A stretch of 64,000 nucleotides of DNA from Paramicrobacterium fandaimingii (GTDB lineage Bacteria > Actinomycetota > Actinomycetes > Actinomycetales > Microbacteriaceae), in contig NZ_CP061170.1 in the NCBI RefSeq assembly GCF_011751745.2, forward strand, positions 1,364,001 through 1,428,000, given 5' to 3'. Below, piece after piece: positions 26,546 through 35,335 of the stretch. Under the pieces are notes generated by a model. The model had not been told where the DNA came from. It saw nothing but the letters and a program-made list of their open reading frames with translations, and made no database searches. Positions within the stretch are counted from its first letter, which is position 1. Each line of letters starts with the position of its first letter. A program made the translations under genes and the position numbers.

Positions 26546-27742
26546 TCAACGCCGGAGTCTGGCGAGCTGCGTGATGGCCTGCTCCAGTGTTTCTGTGCGC
26601 TTGCAGAACGCAAACCTCACAAGGGAGCGATACTTGGGGGCGTGCTTCCGCGTGACGAACGCGGAGATCGGCACGGCGATCACGCCGGCACGTTCGGGGA
26701 GAATGCGGCAGAACTCGACGGCGTCGTCGAAGCCGAGAGCAGCGGCATCGGCGACCGTGAAATAGGTGCCAGCCGACTCCGCAATGTCGAACCCCGCCGA
26801 GCGCAGTCCGTGATTCAGAAGAAGACGTTTGCGATCGAGATTTGTGGCCAGCTCCTCAAAGAACCGATCGTCACTTCGCAGCCCCGCGGCGATGGCAGGT
26901 TGAAATGGCGCGCCGTTTGAGTAGGAGAGGTATTGCTTGACGGTGAGAATCGCGTCGACGAGATCGGCGGATGCCGTCAGCCACCCGATCTTCCAACCCG
27001 TTGTGTTGAATGTCTTACCGCCAGACGAAATCGTCACCGTGCGGCTCCCTGCTCCAGGAACCGTTGCGATCGGTGTGTGGCGTTCGCCGAAGGTGAGGTG
27101 CTCATACACCTCATCGGTAACGATTATCGCTCCGTGCTTCTCGGCAAGCTGCACGATGAGCTCACGCGTCTCTGCGCTGAACACTGTCCCCGTCGGGTTG
27201 TGCGGGTCATTCACGATAATGAGTCGAGTTTTGTCGGTGACCGCGCGTGCGAGCTGATCCAGATCGGGTTCGAAGTGGGGCCAGGAGAGCGGAACCGTCG
27301 TGTGCACGCCGCCGGCCAACGAGATGAGGGCGCCGTATGCGTCGTAATAGGGCTCGAATGTGAGCACCTCGTCGCCCAGCTCGACTAACGCAAGAATCGT
27401 CGCGGCAAGGGCCTCTGTTGCGCCGGCCGTTGCGAGCACTTCCGATTCAGGGTCGACCTCAAGACCGTAGAACCTCTTTTGGTGCTCGCTCACCGCACTC
27501 CGAAGCTCGAGAATCCCCCGGCCGGGCGGGTACTGATTGGTGCCCGCCGCAATCGCCGCGCGTGCGGCCTCGAGCACATGCGCCGGGCCATCTTCGTCGG
27601 GGAAGCCCTGGCCGAGATTTATGGCGCCCGTGCGAGCCGCGAGGGCGGTCATCTCGGCAAATATCGTCTCGGCCATTGAGCCGTCTGCCGCCAGAAGTCC
27701 GGCTCCTGCCGCCGCTTTTCGCCATCCACCGTGATCACGCAT
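26546..27742 (-). CDS. PLP-dependent class I/II aminotransferase
   Basis: This 398-residue fold-type I aminotransferase has INLGQGFPDEDGP near the N terminus, NPHNPTGTVF, TDEVYEHLTF, and the PLP-binding Lys in SSGGKTFNTTGWKIGW near residue 248. The GQGFPD and TGWKIG motifs place it with methionine/kynurenine-type or DapC-like enzymes; the amino donor cannot be fixed from sequence. The start is supported by TAGCCT exactly 6 nt upstream, with no ribosome-binding site. It converges on the nitrilase gene. Confidence 0.88.
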   Translation of the reverse strand: MRDHGGWRKAAAGAGLLAADGSMAETIFAEMTALAARTGAINLGQGFPDEDGPAHVLEAARAAIAAGTNQYPPGRGILELRSAVSEHQKRFYGLEVDPESEVLATAGATEALAATILALVELGDEVLTFEPYYDAYGALISLAGGVHTTVPLSWPHFEPDLDQLARAVTDKTRLIIVNDPHNPTGTVFSAETRELIVQLAEKHGAIIVTDEVYEHLTFGERHTPIATVPGAGSRTVTISSGGKTFNTTGWKIGWLTASADLVDAILTVKQYLSYSNGAPFQPAIAAGLRSDDRFFEELATNLDRKRLLLNHGLRSAGFDIAESAGTYFTVADAAALGFDDAVEFCRILPERAGVIAVPISAFVTRKHAPKYRSLVRFAFCKRTETLEQAITQLARLRR

Positions 27743-27748
27743 GCACCT

Positions 27749-27754
27749 AGGCTA
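27749..27754 (-). promoter_or_regulatory. -10 box of a probable leaderless transcript (aminotransferase)
   Basis: Minus-strand TAGCCT ends 6 nt before the ATG at 27742. The remaining 209 bp up to htrA hold a TTGACA (27882-27887) that could be an htrA -35 box, but no convincing -10 follows it. Confidence 0.45.
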
Positions 27755-27963
27755 TCCGCCACGGCGCACGCTGTCGGCTGCCGGTGCTCGCCAATCTCGG
27801 CACATCGGCAGGCTTCTTTCGGAGAATGGTCAGTCGCCTGCATTAGCCTGCGGATAGCACCTTCACAGGAGGGTCGCAGTTTTGACATAGCTCCGTCATA
27901 GGCGCAGCACGCGGGATCGATAGCTTCGAGTCGCACACTGGTGATGTCTGGAAGGAACTCAGC

Positions 27964-29583
27964 ATGAACGACAACGATTCCAACACCCCAACGCCCCCCG
28001 AGTCCGGCGCTCCCGGAAGCGAGCAGGGCGCACCAGGTGAGCAGAATAGACCGCAGCCTGACGCGCAGAACGCCGGTGGCGAGGCCGTCTTTGATTCAAA
28101 CGCGACGGGCGCCGCCGCGAACTCTGATCCCTTGCCTCCGAAGCCAGAGCTTCCCCACACATGGTCAGCTCCAGCCGCGGCATACACACCCCCTCAGGGT
28201 CAACCTCAGCCGCAGCATCCCGGTGCGGGCAACGCCAACGCGTTCGGCATGCCTCACCAGCAGCCGTACGGTCAGCAGTCGACCTTCGGAAACTACCCGG
28301 GCACGCCGCAGCCTGGCGCTGCGCCTCACGGCGCGCACGCGACGGGCACCATGCCGACACAGCAGAGCCCTGGCGCACCGCAGAAGCCCGCAAAGAAGAA
28401 GACAGGTACCCGGATGCTTGTTGCAGGCCTCGTCATCGGCGCACTCGTCGGCGGCGCATCCGGTGCCGGAACGTTCTCGATCATCGATAGCGCCCAGCAG
28501 GGCAACGAAGTGACAAACTCGTCTCCGAACTCGTCTGTGACGATAAACAACAACAAAGAAGTCACCGCGACGACGGCCATCGCCGCAAAGGCAGCACCGA
28601 GCGTTGTGACGATCTCCGTTCGCGGCACCCAGGCAGCCGGAAGCGGCTCCGGCATCGTGCTGAGCAAAGACGGGTATGTGCTGACCAACAACCACGTCGT
28701 CACTCTCGACGGCGAGTCGGCCGATGCCGATATTCAGGTGACAGACGACGCAGGCAATATCTACACGGCATCCGTCGTCGGAACCGACCCGGTCTACGAT
28801 CTCGCAGTGATCAAGCTCAAGGATGCGTCGGACATGACGCCGATGACGTTCGGCGACTCATCGAATGTGAACGTCGGAGATGCGGCCGTCGCAATCGGTG
28901 CGCCGCTCGGTCTCAGCGGCACCGTCACTGATGGAATCGTCAGCGCGCTGAACCGCAGCATCACCGTCGCATCGTCGGCGGTTCCCGAAGACCCAGACAA
29001 CGGCTCAGACAAAGATGCTCCGTTCACGTTCGGTCTTCCTGATCAGAAAGACGATGCATCAAACGGAGGGTACGTCTCACTCGCCGTCATCCAGACCGAT
29101 GCAGCGATCAACCCCGGCAATTCGGGCGGCGCGCTCGTCGACGACAGCGGCGAGCTGATCGGCGTGAACGTCGCAATCGCGAGCGCTGGATCAAGCTCAG
29201 AGGGCGGCTCCCAGTCGGGGAGCATCGGCGTCGGCTTCGCGATTCCCTCCAACGTCGCGAAGCGCATCGCAGACGAGATCATCGAGACGGGAACGGCAAC
29301 CCATGGGCTGCTCGGCGCCGCAGTCACCAACGCAGCGAGCGATCCGAACGCCTCGGTCGCCGGTGCCCTCATCAAGGACATCACAGCGGGTGGAGCTGCC
29401 GATGAGGCAGGCCTTCGCGCGGGTGATGTGGTGACGAAGTACGGTGACGTCTCGATCACCAGCGATTCTGACCTCGTCGCGCAGGTCAAGGCGAGCGCAG
29501 CAGGCAGCGACGTCGTGATCACCTACGTGAGAAACGGGAAGACATACACGGCGGATGCCACGTTGGGGAAACTGCCCGAATAG
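27964..29583 (+). CDS. HtrA/DegP-type S1C serine protease with PDZ domain
   Basis: The protein is 539 residues. A Pro/Gln/Gly-rich cytoplasmic segment (1-140) is followed by one transmembrane helix at about 145-170 (MLVAGLVIGALVGGASGAGT). The trypsin-like domain has His (LTNNHVV), Asp (DPVYDLAVIKL) and Ser (NPGNSGGALV). A C-terminal PDZ domain (GGAADEAGLRAGDVVTKYGD) completes it. It acts outside the membrane in protein quality control. The ATG follows GGAAGGAACTCAGC. A 16-bp terminator hairpin follows the stop. Confidence 0.94.
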   Translation: MNDNDSNTPTPPESGAPGSEQGAPGEQNRPQPDAQNAGGEAVFDSNATGAAANSDPLPPKPELPHTWSAPAAAYTPPQGQPQPQHPGAGNANAFGMPHQQPYGQQSTFGNYPGTPQPGAAPHGAHATGTMPTQQSPGAPQKPAKKKTGTRMLVAGLVIGALVGGASGAGTFSIIDSAQQGNEVTNSSPNSSVTINNNKEVTATTAIAAKAAPSVVTISVRGTQAAGSGSGIVLSKDGYVLTNNHVVTLDGESADADIQVTDDAGNIYTASVVGTDPVYDLAVIKLKDASDMTPMTFGDSSNVNVGDAAVAIGAPLGLSGTVTDGIVSALNRSITVASSAVPEDPDNGSDKDAPFTFGLPDQKDDASNGGYVSLAVIQTDAAINPGNSGGALVDDSGELIGVNVAIASAGSSSEGGSQSGSIGVGFAIPSNVAKRIADEIIETGTATHGLLGAAVTNAASDPNASVAGALIKDITAGGAADEAGLRAGDVVTKYGDVSITSDSDLVAQVKASAAGSDVVITYVRNGKTYTADATLGKLPE

Positions 29584-29592
29584 AATCTGAGT

Positions 29593-29629
29593 CGCAAGCG
29601 CCCGTGCTGAGAAAGCACGGGCGCTTGCG
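29593..29629 (+). terminator. Strong hairpin after htrA
   Basis: CGCAAGCGCCCGTGCT (29593-29608) pairs over 16 bp with 29614-29629 around GAGAA. It separates htrA from the glycopolymer genes. Confidence 0.75.
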
Positions 29630-29686
29630 TCGTCTGGCGAGCGGCTGCTGATAAGCTCAACCCCGGCCCAACATCGAGTGGAGAAC

Positions 29687-30775
29687 ATGGGAACATCAGC
29701 GTCAGAGGTGCCCACGTCGGGCACTCTGCCTGGCGTGTCCTACGTCATGCCTGTGCTGAATGACGTAACCCATGTGCGTGCCGCCGTCGACAGTCTGCTC
29801 GCGCAAGACTACGAGGGGCCGTTCGACGTGGCAATTGCTGTCGGCCCATCCATCGACGGAACGAACGAGCTTGTCGAGGCGCTGTCCCGGGCGGACTCGC
29901 GCGTGCGCGTGATCGACAACCCTGTCGGATCGACGCCTGCGGGTCTCAACATCGCCATTCACGCGACCGAGAATCCCATCATCGTGCGCGTTGACGCGCA
30001 CTCCGTGCTTCCCTCCGACTACACGCGCATCGCCGTCGAAGCGATAACGCGAACGGGCGCGGGAAATGTCGGCGGAATCATGGATGCACAGGGAACGACG
30101 CCGTTCGAGGAGGCCGTCGCCGCCGCGTACGGCTCACGTGTCGGGCTGGGCGGCACACCGCATCATGTGGGCGGCAAGGAGGGGCCTGCTGACACCGTGT
30201 ACCTCGGCGTCTTTCGGCGCGATGCGCTGACGCAGGTGGGGCTCTTCGACGAGCGCATCAAACGCGGTCAGGACTGGGAACTCAACCGCCGCATCCGTCA
30301 GGGTGGGCATTCGGTCTGGTTCACTCCGGAGCTTCGTGTCGTCTATCGTCCGAGACCATCGCTGTCTCGATTGGCGAGGCAGTTCTTCTCGACCGGAATG
30401 TGGAGAGGGGAACTCAGCAGGCGTTTTCCCGTGCGCAATACACTGAGATATTTTGTTCCGCCGCTCATGGTGATCGGCGTTGCCCTGGGAACCGTTCTCG
30501 GCATCGTCGGCATTGTGCAGGCGTTCATGGGGATCACACCGTGGCTCGTTCTCGCATTCGCCATCCCTGCTGTGTACGTGCTCACCGTGCTCGGCGCCGC
30601 ACTGATCCTTCCAGGGGTTCGACGCGTCGCCGTGCGGTGCTGGCTGATTATCGTGCTTCCATGCATACACTTCTGTTGGGGAGTGGGATTCATCCCCGGC
30701 TTCCTCCTGCTCGCCAGCAACATTGCCGCCCAGAAGTACGAGAGGGGTGGGGACTCCCGTGTCGCTCCCGAATGA
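29687..30775 (+). CDS. Glycosyltransferase family 2, membrane-bound (ExoA-like)
   Basis: This protein of about 362 residues has a GT-A domain (SYVMPVLNDVTHVRAAVDSLL; IIVRVDAHSVLP, with DAH in place of DxD; GQDWELNRRIRQGG acceptor motif). Two to three transmembrane helices end it (PLMVIGVALGTVLGIVGIV and following). ExoA-type enzymes elongate lipid-linked saccharides at the inner membrane face. The ATG at 29687 follows GGAG closely; a GTG three codons earlier is an alternative. It opens a four-gene run with overlapping coding ends, so it is probably the first gene of a cell-wall glycopolymer operon. Confidence 0.85.
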   Translation: MGTSASEVPTSGTLPGVSYVMPVLNDVTHVRAAVDSLLAQDYEGPFDVAIAVGPSIDGTNELVEALSRADSRVRVIDNPVGSTPAGLNIAIHATENPIIVRVDAHSVLPSDYTRIAVEAITRTGAGNVGGIMDAQGTTPFEEAVAAAYGSRVGLGGTPHHVGGKEGPADTVYLGVFRRDALTQVGLFDERIKRGQDWELNRRIRQGGHSVWFTPELRVVYRPRPSLSRLARQFFSTGMWRGELSRRFPVRNTLRYFVPPLMVIGVALGTVLGIVGIVQAFMGITPWLVLAFAIPAVYVLTVLGAALILPGVRRVAVRCWLIIVLPCIHFCWGVGFIPGFLLLASNIAAQKYERGGDSRVAPE

Positions 30776-31574
30776 CGAACGCCCCCGTCGTCCTCGGACG
30801 ATCGCCGAGCTTCGCGCTGTAGCGCAGCCTGACGAGGTCCGGGCACGCAAGAACGCCGAGCACTGGACGGCGGCGCTCTACCTGCGTGATCTGTCTCCGT
30901 ACGTCACCTGGCTGCTGCTGCGCACACCCATCAGCGCAAACGGCGTCACCTGCCTCATGATCCTCAGCGGCTGGGCCGTCGCGGCATCCCTTCTCATTCC
31001 CGGCTTCGGCGGAGCGGCCCTCGCGCTTGTGATGTGCCAAGTGCAGATGCTCATCGACTGTTGCGATGGGGAGGTCGCCCGGTGGCGCAAAACCTCGTCG
31101 CCCGCCGGTGCGTTTCTGGATGCTGTCGGGCACTATTCCACCGAAGCCCTCATCCCGCTTGCCCTCGCCATCAGAGCGGCCGGATACCCCTTCACTCCCG
31201 ACGGTGACTACCTCTGGACGACCCTGGGGCTGGCACTCGCGCTCGTGCTTGTGCTGAACAAGGCGCTCAACGACATGGTGCGCGTTGCTCGCGCCAACTT
31301 CGGGGCGCCCAAACTGACGTACTCCGATGACGAAATGGCACCCTCCGGCGGTCTTCTCGCCAAACTGCGTCGACTGGCGCGGGTGATTCCGCTCCACCGC
31401 ATCTTCCACTCCGTCGAGATGACCATGGTGATCTTCGCTGCGGCAGTCATTGGCCTTTTCATCGGCGACCAGATCGCGATGCGCGGCATCCTTGTCATTC
31501 TTCTCGTCGTCGCCGTGCTGACGCTCATCGGACACTTTCTCGCGATCATGACGTCCAAGCGTGTCCGCGGCTGA
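30759..31574 (+). CDS. CDP-alcohol phosphotransferase, integral membrane
   Basis: This protein of about 271 residues has six predicted transmembrane helices and the CDP-alcohol phosphotransferase signature in LIDCCDGEVARWRKTSSPAG followed by AFLDAVGH. The first three Asp positions are present, but the final one (the family's proposed catalytic base) is His. The enzyme would attach an alcohol phosphate from a CDP-activated donor or receive one onto a lipid or sugar. The GTG at 30759 after GAGGGGTGGGG overlaps the GT gene by 17 bp. Context suggests wall-polymer phosphodiester synthesis rather than bulk phospholipid synthesis. Confidence 0.78.
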   Translation: MSLPNDERPRRPRTIAELRAVAQPDEVRARKNAEHWTAALYLRDLSPYVTWLLLRTPISANGVTCLMILSGWAVAASLLIPGFGGAALALVMCQVQMLIDCCDGEVARWRKTSSPAGAFLDAVGHYSTEALIPLALAIRAAGYPFTPDGDYLWTTLGLALALVLVLNKALNDMVRVARANFGAPKLTYSDDEMAPSGGLLAKLRRLARVIPLHRIFHSVEMTMVIFAAAVIGLFIGDQIAMRGILVILLVVAVLTLIGHFLAIMTSKRVRG

Positions 31575-32445
31575 GCAGGATGAGCCGTCCGTCGGCGTCG
31601 TGGTGCTCACGCAGGGCACGCGGCCAGATGAGCTGACGACAGGCATCCAATCGGTTCAGGCTCAGCAGGGCGTGATCTGCGACATCGTCGTCGTCGGCAA
31701 CGGCTGGCAGCCGACGGGGCTCCCCGAGGGGGTTCGGGGACTCGGACTCGCCGAAAACGTGGGAATTCCGGCGGGGCGCAACCGCGGGGCTTCGTCGGTG
31801 ACCGGAACGTACATTTTCTTTCTCGACGACGATGCGACACTGCCAAGCACCACATTTCTGCGCGATGCGATTGCCGTGTTCGCCGCGAACCCCGATATCG
31901 GTCTCATCCAACCTCGCCTGGAGGATGCCGCGGACGGTCGCGCCCCGCGACGGTGGATTCCGCGCATCCGCAAGGGCGAGCGCACCCACTCGAGCAATAT
32001 CTTCTCGTGCCTTGAAGCGGTGATCGTGATGCCGCGAGGAGTCTTCGACGAGTGCGGTGGGTGGGGGAATGAGTACTTCTACGCACACGAGGGAATCGAG
32101 CTTGCCTGGCGGGTGTGGGATACCGGAAGGCGAGCGTGGTACGCCGGCGATCTTGTCGCAAATCACCCCTACGTTCACCCAACGCGACATGACGATTACT
32201 ATCGCCTCAATGCGCGAAATCGGGTGTGGCTTGCACGCAGAAACCTGCCGCTGATCCTGCGGCCCATCTATGTTCTGTCGTGGACGGGAATCACACTGCT
32301 TCGCTGGTGGCGACGCCCCGCCGTTCTCTTAACGTGGTTCGGCGGATGGTGGGAAGGCTGGACGACGAGCCCTGGCCCCCGCTCCACAATGAGCTGGCGC
32401 ACCGTCGTCCGCATGGCCCGAGCGGGAAGGCCACCGGTCATCTGA
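31561..32445 (+). CDS. Glycosyltransferase family 2
   Basis: This 294-residue GT-A enzyme has VVVLTQGTRPDELTTGI, VVGNG, NVGIPAGRNRG, FFLDDDATLP (DxD-like metal site) and EGIELAWRVWDTGR (acceptor/base region). One hydrophobic segment lies near residue 240. The NxGIPxGRNxG pattern is that of rhamnosyl/galactofuranosyl-type bacterial GT2 proteins. The GTG start overlaps the CDP-alcohol phosphotransferase stop by 14 bp. The sugar donor is not predictable. Confidence 0.87.
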   Translation: MSAAEQDEPSVGVVVLTQGTRPDELTTGIQSVQAQQGVICDIVVVGNGWQPTGLPEGVRGLGLAENVGIPAGRNRGASSVTGTYIFFLDDDATLPSTTFLRDAIAVFAANPDIGLIQPRLEDAADGRAPRRWIPRIRKGERTHSSNIFSCLEAVIVMPRGVFDECGGWGNEYFYAHEGIELAWRVWDTGRRAWYAGDLVANHPYVHPTRHDDYYRLNARNRVWLARRNLPLILRPIYVLSWTGITLLRWWRRPAVLLTWFGGWWEGWTTSPGPRSTMSWRTVVRMARAGRPPVI

Positions 32446-32491
32446 TGGTCTCCAAGCAAACTGTTATCTGCCCTCGATACTGTGAAGCACG

Positions 32492-33754
32492 ATGAATGTG
32501 ATCGGAGACGCCCAAAAAGCCGTACAGCTGGGTAAGAAACTCGTCGACAACCGTCGAGCGCATATGGTGCTCCGGCAGAAAGTGCGGTCGCAGCCGCCGC
32601 TTGAGCCCGAGCGCTTCAAGATCGCCGTCTATTTCGCTGACGAATCAGTGAACATGTACCAGATCCGTCAGTGGTACAAGCCTCTGATCGAGCTTGCGAA
32701 GACCTGGCCCGTTCTCATCCTGAGCCGCGGGTCAACGGCGGCGCTCCAGCTCTTCGACGAATCGCCGCTTCCCGTCACATACGTTCGCACCGTGGCCGAT
32801 CTCGAGAAGACGGTTGCCAGGCAAGATATTCGCATCGTCTTCTACGTGAATCAGAACGCGAAGAACTTCCAGATGTTCCGCTATGGTCAGCGCTGGCACG
32901 TCTTCATCAATCACGGTGAGAGCGACAAAATGTACATGACCACAAACCAGTTCAAGGCGTACGACTACAGTCTGATCGCCGGTGAAGCGGCTCGTGCACG
33001 CCTCGAACGGGTGCTGTGGGATTACGACTTCGACAAGCGTGCGCTGCCGATTGGCAGGCCACAGGCCGATCATTTCTCTGGAGCCCTTCCCTATACGCAG
33101 GACGACCGCATTGTCGTGCTCTACGCTCCGACCTGGGAAGGTGATCGGGCGGCTGCCGCCTACGGCTCCATTGCGAGCCACGGTGTTGGGCTGGTTCGTG
33201 CGCTCCTCGCGACGGGGCGGCATCGCGTGATCTACCGCCCGCATCCTCGTTCCGGCGTGGTGAACAACCTCTATGGGCAGGCAAATCGTGAAATCATCGG
33301 AATGCTCTCGGCGGCGAATAAAGCGGACCCGCGCGCGCAGCATGTCTTTGATGACGGCTCTGAGATCGGTTGGCAGATCGCCGCAGCAGATGTTGCCATC
33401 AGCGATGTTTCGGCAATGATCTACGATCGCCTCGCCACAGGCAAGCCGCTCATGGTGACGCGCCCGGTGAGCAAGCGAGCAAAGATCGATGCGGGTGGCT
33501 ACCTGTCAGCGTGTGAGTGGCTCGAGGTCGACGACGTCGCCGAGATCACCGAGCAGATCGATCGTCTGCTCCACGACCCCGAGACCGTCGAGCGCATCGC
33601 CACGTGGTCGCAGTACTACTTTGGCGACACGACGCCGGGCACGGCCACGAAGCGATTCCACGAGACCGTTCAGCACCTCATGGATGAGTGGGAGACGCAC
33701 GCGCGCATTCACGAGATGGATCTGGCCGAACGCACGGTGGATTCCCCGCACTGA
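32492..33754 (+). CDS. CDP-glycerol/ribitol glycerophosphotransferase-family polymerase (TagF/TagB-like)
   Basis: This 420-residue protein has the family's catalytic and binding motifs: INHGESDK (His region, residue ~140), LYAPTWEGD, VIYRPHPRSG and ISDVSAMIYDR (residues ~300-315). These enzymes transfer alditol-phosphate units from a CDP donor to build wall or capsule teichoic chains at the cytoplasmic face. No transmembrane helix is seen; TagF-like proteins are peripheral. GATACT at 32476-32481 lies 10 nt before the ATG, so it may have its own promoter despite following the GT2 gene at 46 bp. Confidence 0.88.
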   Translation: MNVIGDAQKAVQLGKKLVDNRRAHMVLRQKVRSQPPLEPERFKIAVYFADESVNMYQIRQWYKPLIELAKTWPVLILSRGSTAALQLFDESPLPVTYVRTVADLEKTVARQDIRIVFYVNQNAKNFQMFRYGQRWHVFINHGESDKMYMTTNQFKAYDYSLIAGEAARARLERVLWDYDFDKRALPIGRPQADHFSGALPYTQDDRIVVLYAPTWEGDRAAAAYGSIASHGVGLVRALLATGRHRVIYRPHPRSGVVNNLYGQANREIIGMLSAANKADPRAQHVFDDGSEIGWQIAAADVAISDVSAMIYDRLATGKPLMVTRPVSKRAKIDAGGYLSACEWLEVDDVAEITEQIDRLLHDPETVERIATWSQYYFGDTTPGTATKRFHETVQHLMDEWETHARIHEMDLAERTVDSPH

Positions 33755-33782
33755 CGCATCAGCGTGCCGTCACCGCAGCAGG

Positions 33783-34538
33783 TCAGCGCGGCTCGAATTC
33801 GGCGGGAAGAGCGAACGGAGCAGGCCCGAAAGCGTTTCGTGCGCTGCGCACGACGTCGCGGCCAGCGACGTGATTGCCGACCCCGCCGATCATGGCGCCG
33901 ATGCCGAACGGAACGACCTTTCCGATCATCGTAGCCCCGTTCGTCGTCACGAACTTCTTGAGAAAGCGCCTCGTGAGCTCATCCGCCACCGGACCGACGG
34001 CCGCCTGGGGCAGGTTTGACGTGATCATCTCTCCCCAGAACGTCGATCGCGGGCGAGCCGTTTTCATCAGCTCTCCCGAGAACTGGCGCAGGATCTCTTT
34101 GCCTGACCCTCCGAGCATCATTGTGACGACGAGTGCGCGCGCACGATCGGGGTCTGTCACGGGAAGACCGTGCACCTCGGCGACAGACTGGGCGAAAAGC
34201 GCTGTCGACTCGAGAAAGCCGAGTGTTTCGGCTCCCGCGAGGGCGAGAGCCGTTCCTGTTCCGACGACAGGAAAGGCGGCGGTTGTGCCAACTGCCGCAC
34301 CACCCGCTGTGACGGCCGTCAGATAGCGCCGTTCGAGAACCCGCAGCATTCGTTCGTTCGTTGCCTCGGGGTTTCGCCGTCTGAGTCCGCGAAGGTGCGA
34401 GACCACAACCGGGCGCTGCACGGCGAGCACCTTGTCGATTGCCTTGACCCAGGCGGGCAACGGCTCGGTGCGTCGTGGCATCGCGGCAATCTCAGGCGCG
34501 ACGATCTCTGGCACCGGGCTCGGTTTCTGCGTCGGCAT
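33783..34538 (-). CDS. Hypothetical protein with hydrophobic glycine-rich segments (EcsC-like at most)
   Basis: This 251-residue protein has a hydrophobic, Gly/Ala-rich stretch at about 75-110 (AVTAGGAAVGTTAAFPVVG; GTALALAGAETLGFLEST) and a second near the C terminus (MIGKVVPFGIGAMIGGVGNH). The layout faintly recalls EcsC-family proteins but I cannot support that firmly. It lies between the convergent TagF-like gene and the ABC exporter genes. It could be co-transcribed with the latter (59 bp gap). Function unknown. Confidence 0.6.
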   Translation of the reverse strand: MPTQKPSPVPEIVAPEIAAMPRRTEPLPAWVKAIDKVLAVQRPVVVSHLRGLRRRNPEATNERMLRVLERRYLTAVTAGGAAVGTTAAFPVVGTGTALALAGAETLGFLESTALFAQSVAEVHGLPVTDPDRARALVVTMMLGGSGKEILRQFSGELMKTARPRSTFWGEMITSNLPQAAVGPVADELTRRFLKKFVTTNGATMIGKVVPFGIGAMIGGVGNHVAGRDVVRSARNAFGPAPFALPAEFEPR

Positions 34539-34597
34539 TGGGCCTCCTCACTGCGTCAAACACAGTGTTTCGCGTTCGACTGGACGAGCCCTGCGAA

Positions 34598-35335
34598 TCA
34601 GCTGTTGTAATCCTCGTTGTAGCGGTCGAGCACGTCGTCGATCGCGGCGTCGAGAACAAGCGCGCCCTTGTCGAGATACAGCCCGCGCGTGCAGAAGCGG
34701 CGCAGGTCCTTCTCGTTGTGCGAGACGAAGAAGAGCGTTCGCCCGCCAGCGAGCATCTCGTCGATGCGTCTGTAGCATTTCTCGCGGAATGCCTTGTCGC
34801 CGACAGCGAGAACCTCGTCGACCAGCATGATCGGCTCATCAAGCTGTGCAATCACGGCGAAGGCGACGCGCACCTTCATGCCACTCGACAGATGCTTGTA
34901 TGGCGTATCAACGAAGTCGCTGATCTCGGCGAACTCGATAATCTCGTCGAAGCGCGCCTCGATATCGTGACGACTCATGCCGTGCAGCCCTGCCGTGAGA
35001 TAGACATTGTCTCTGACAGTGAGGTCGTTCACGAAGCCGCCGGTGATCTCGATCAGCGGCGCAACTCCGTCTGTGACGGTCACCGTTCCCTCATCGGGCA
35101 GCAAAACGCCCGTCACGAGCTTGAGAAGCGTCGACTTGCCCTGTCCGTTGCGACCGACGACCCCAATCGCCTCGCCACGCTCCACCTCGAACGAGACATT
35201 GCGCAGTGCCCAGAACTCTCCAGGACGAGATCGCCGATTCTTGCCGGCAAAGAGATCTTTGAAATTGCGTCGTCCGCGTCGGTTGCGGCGAAAGCGCACG
35301 CCGAGGTCAACAACGGAAATAACGGATGCTGTCAT
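34598..35335 (-). CDS. Teichoic-acid-type polysaccharide exporter, ATPase (TagH-like)
   Basis: This protein of about 245 residues is an ABC ATPase with GVVGRNGQGKSTLLK (Walker A), LIEITGGFVNDLTVRDN, KHLSSGMKVRVAFA (signature variant typical of polysaccharide exporters), LVDEVLAVGD (Walker B, with the VLAVGD hallmark) and SHNEKDLRRFC. The FWALRNVSFEVERGE start places it with TagH/RfbB/KpsT proteins. ATG at 35335 follows AAGGAGCT and overlaps the permease stop, indicating tight coupling. It powers export of the lipid-linked polymer. Confidence 0.93.
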   Translation of the reverse strand: MTASVISVVDLGVRFRRNRRGRRNFKDLFAGKNRRSRPGEFWALRNVSFEVERGEAIGVVGRNGQGKSTLLKLVTGVLLPDEGTVTVTDGVAPLIEITGGFVNDLTVRDNVYLTAGLHGMSRHDIEARFDEIIEFAEISDFVDTPYKHLSSGMKVRVAFAVIAQLDEPIMLVDEVLAVGDKAFREKCYRRIDEMLAGGRTLFFVSHNEKDLRRFCTRGLYLDKGALVLDAAIDDVLDRYNEDYNS

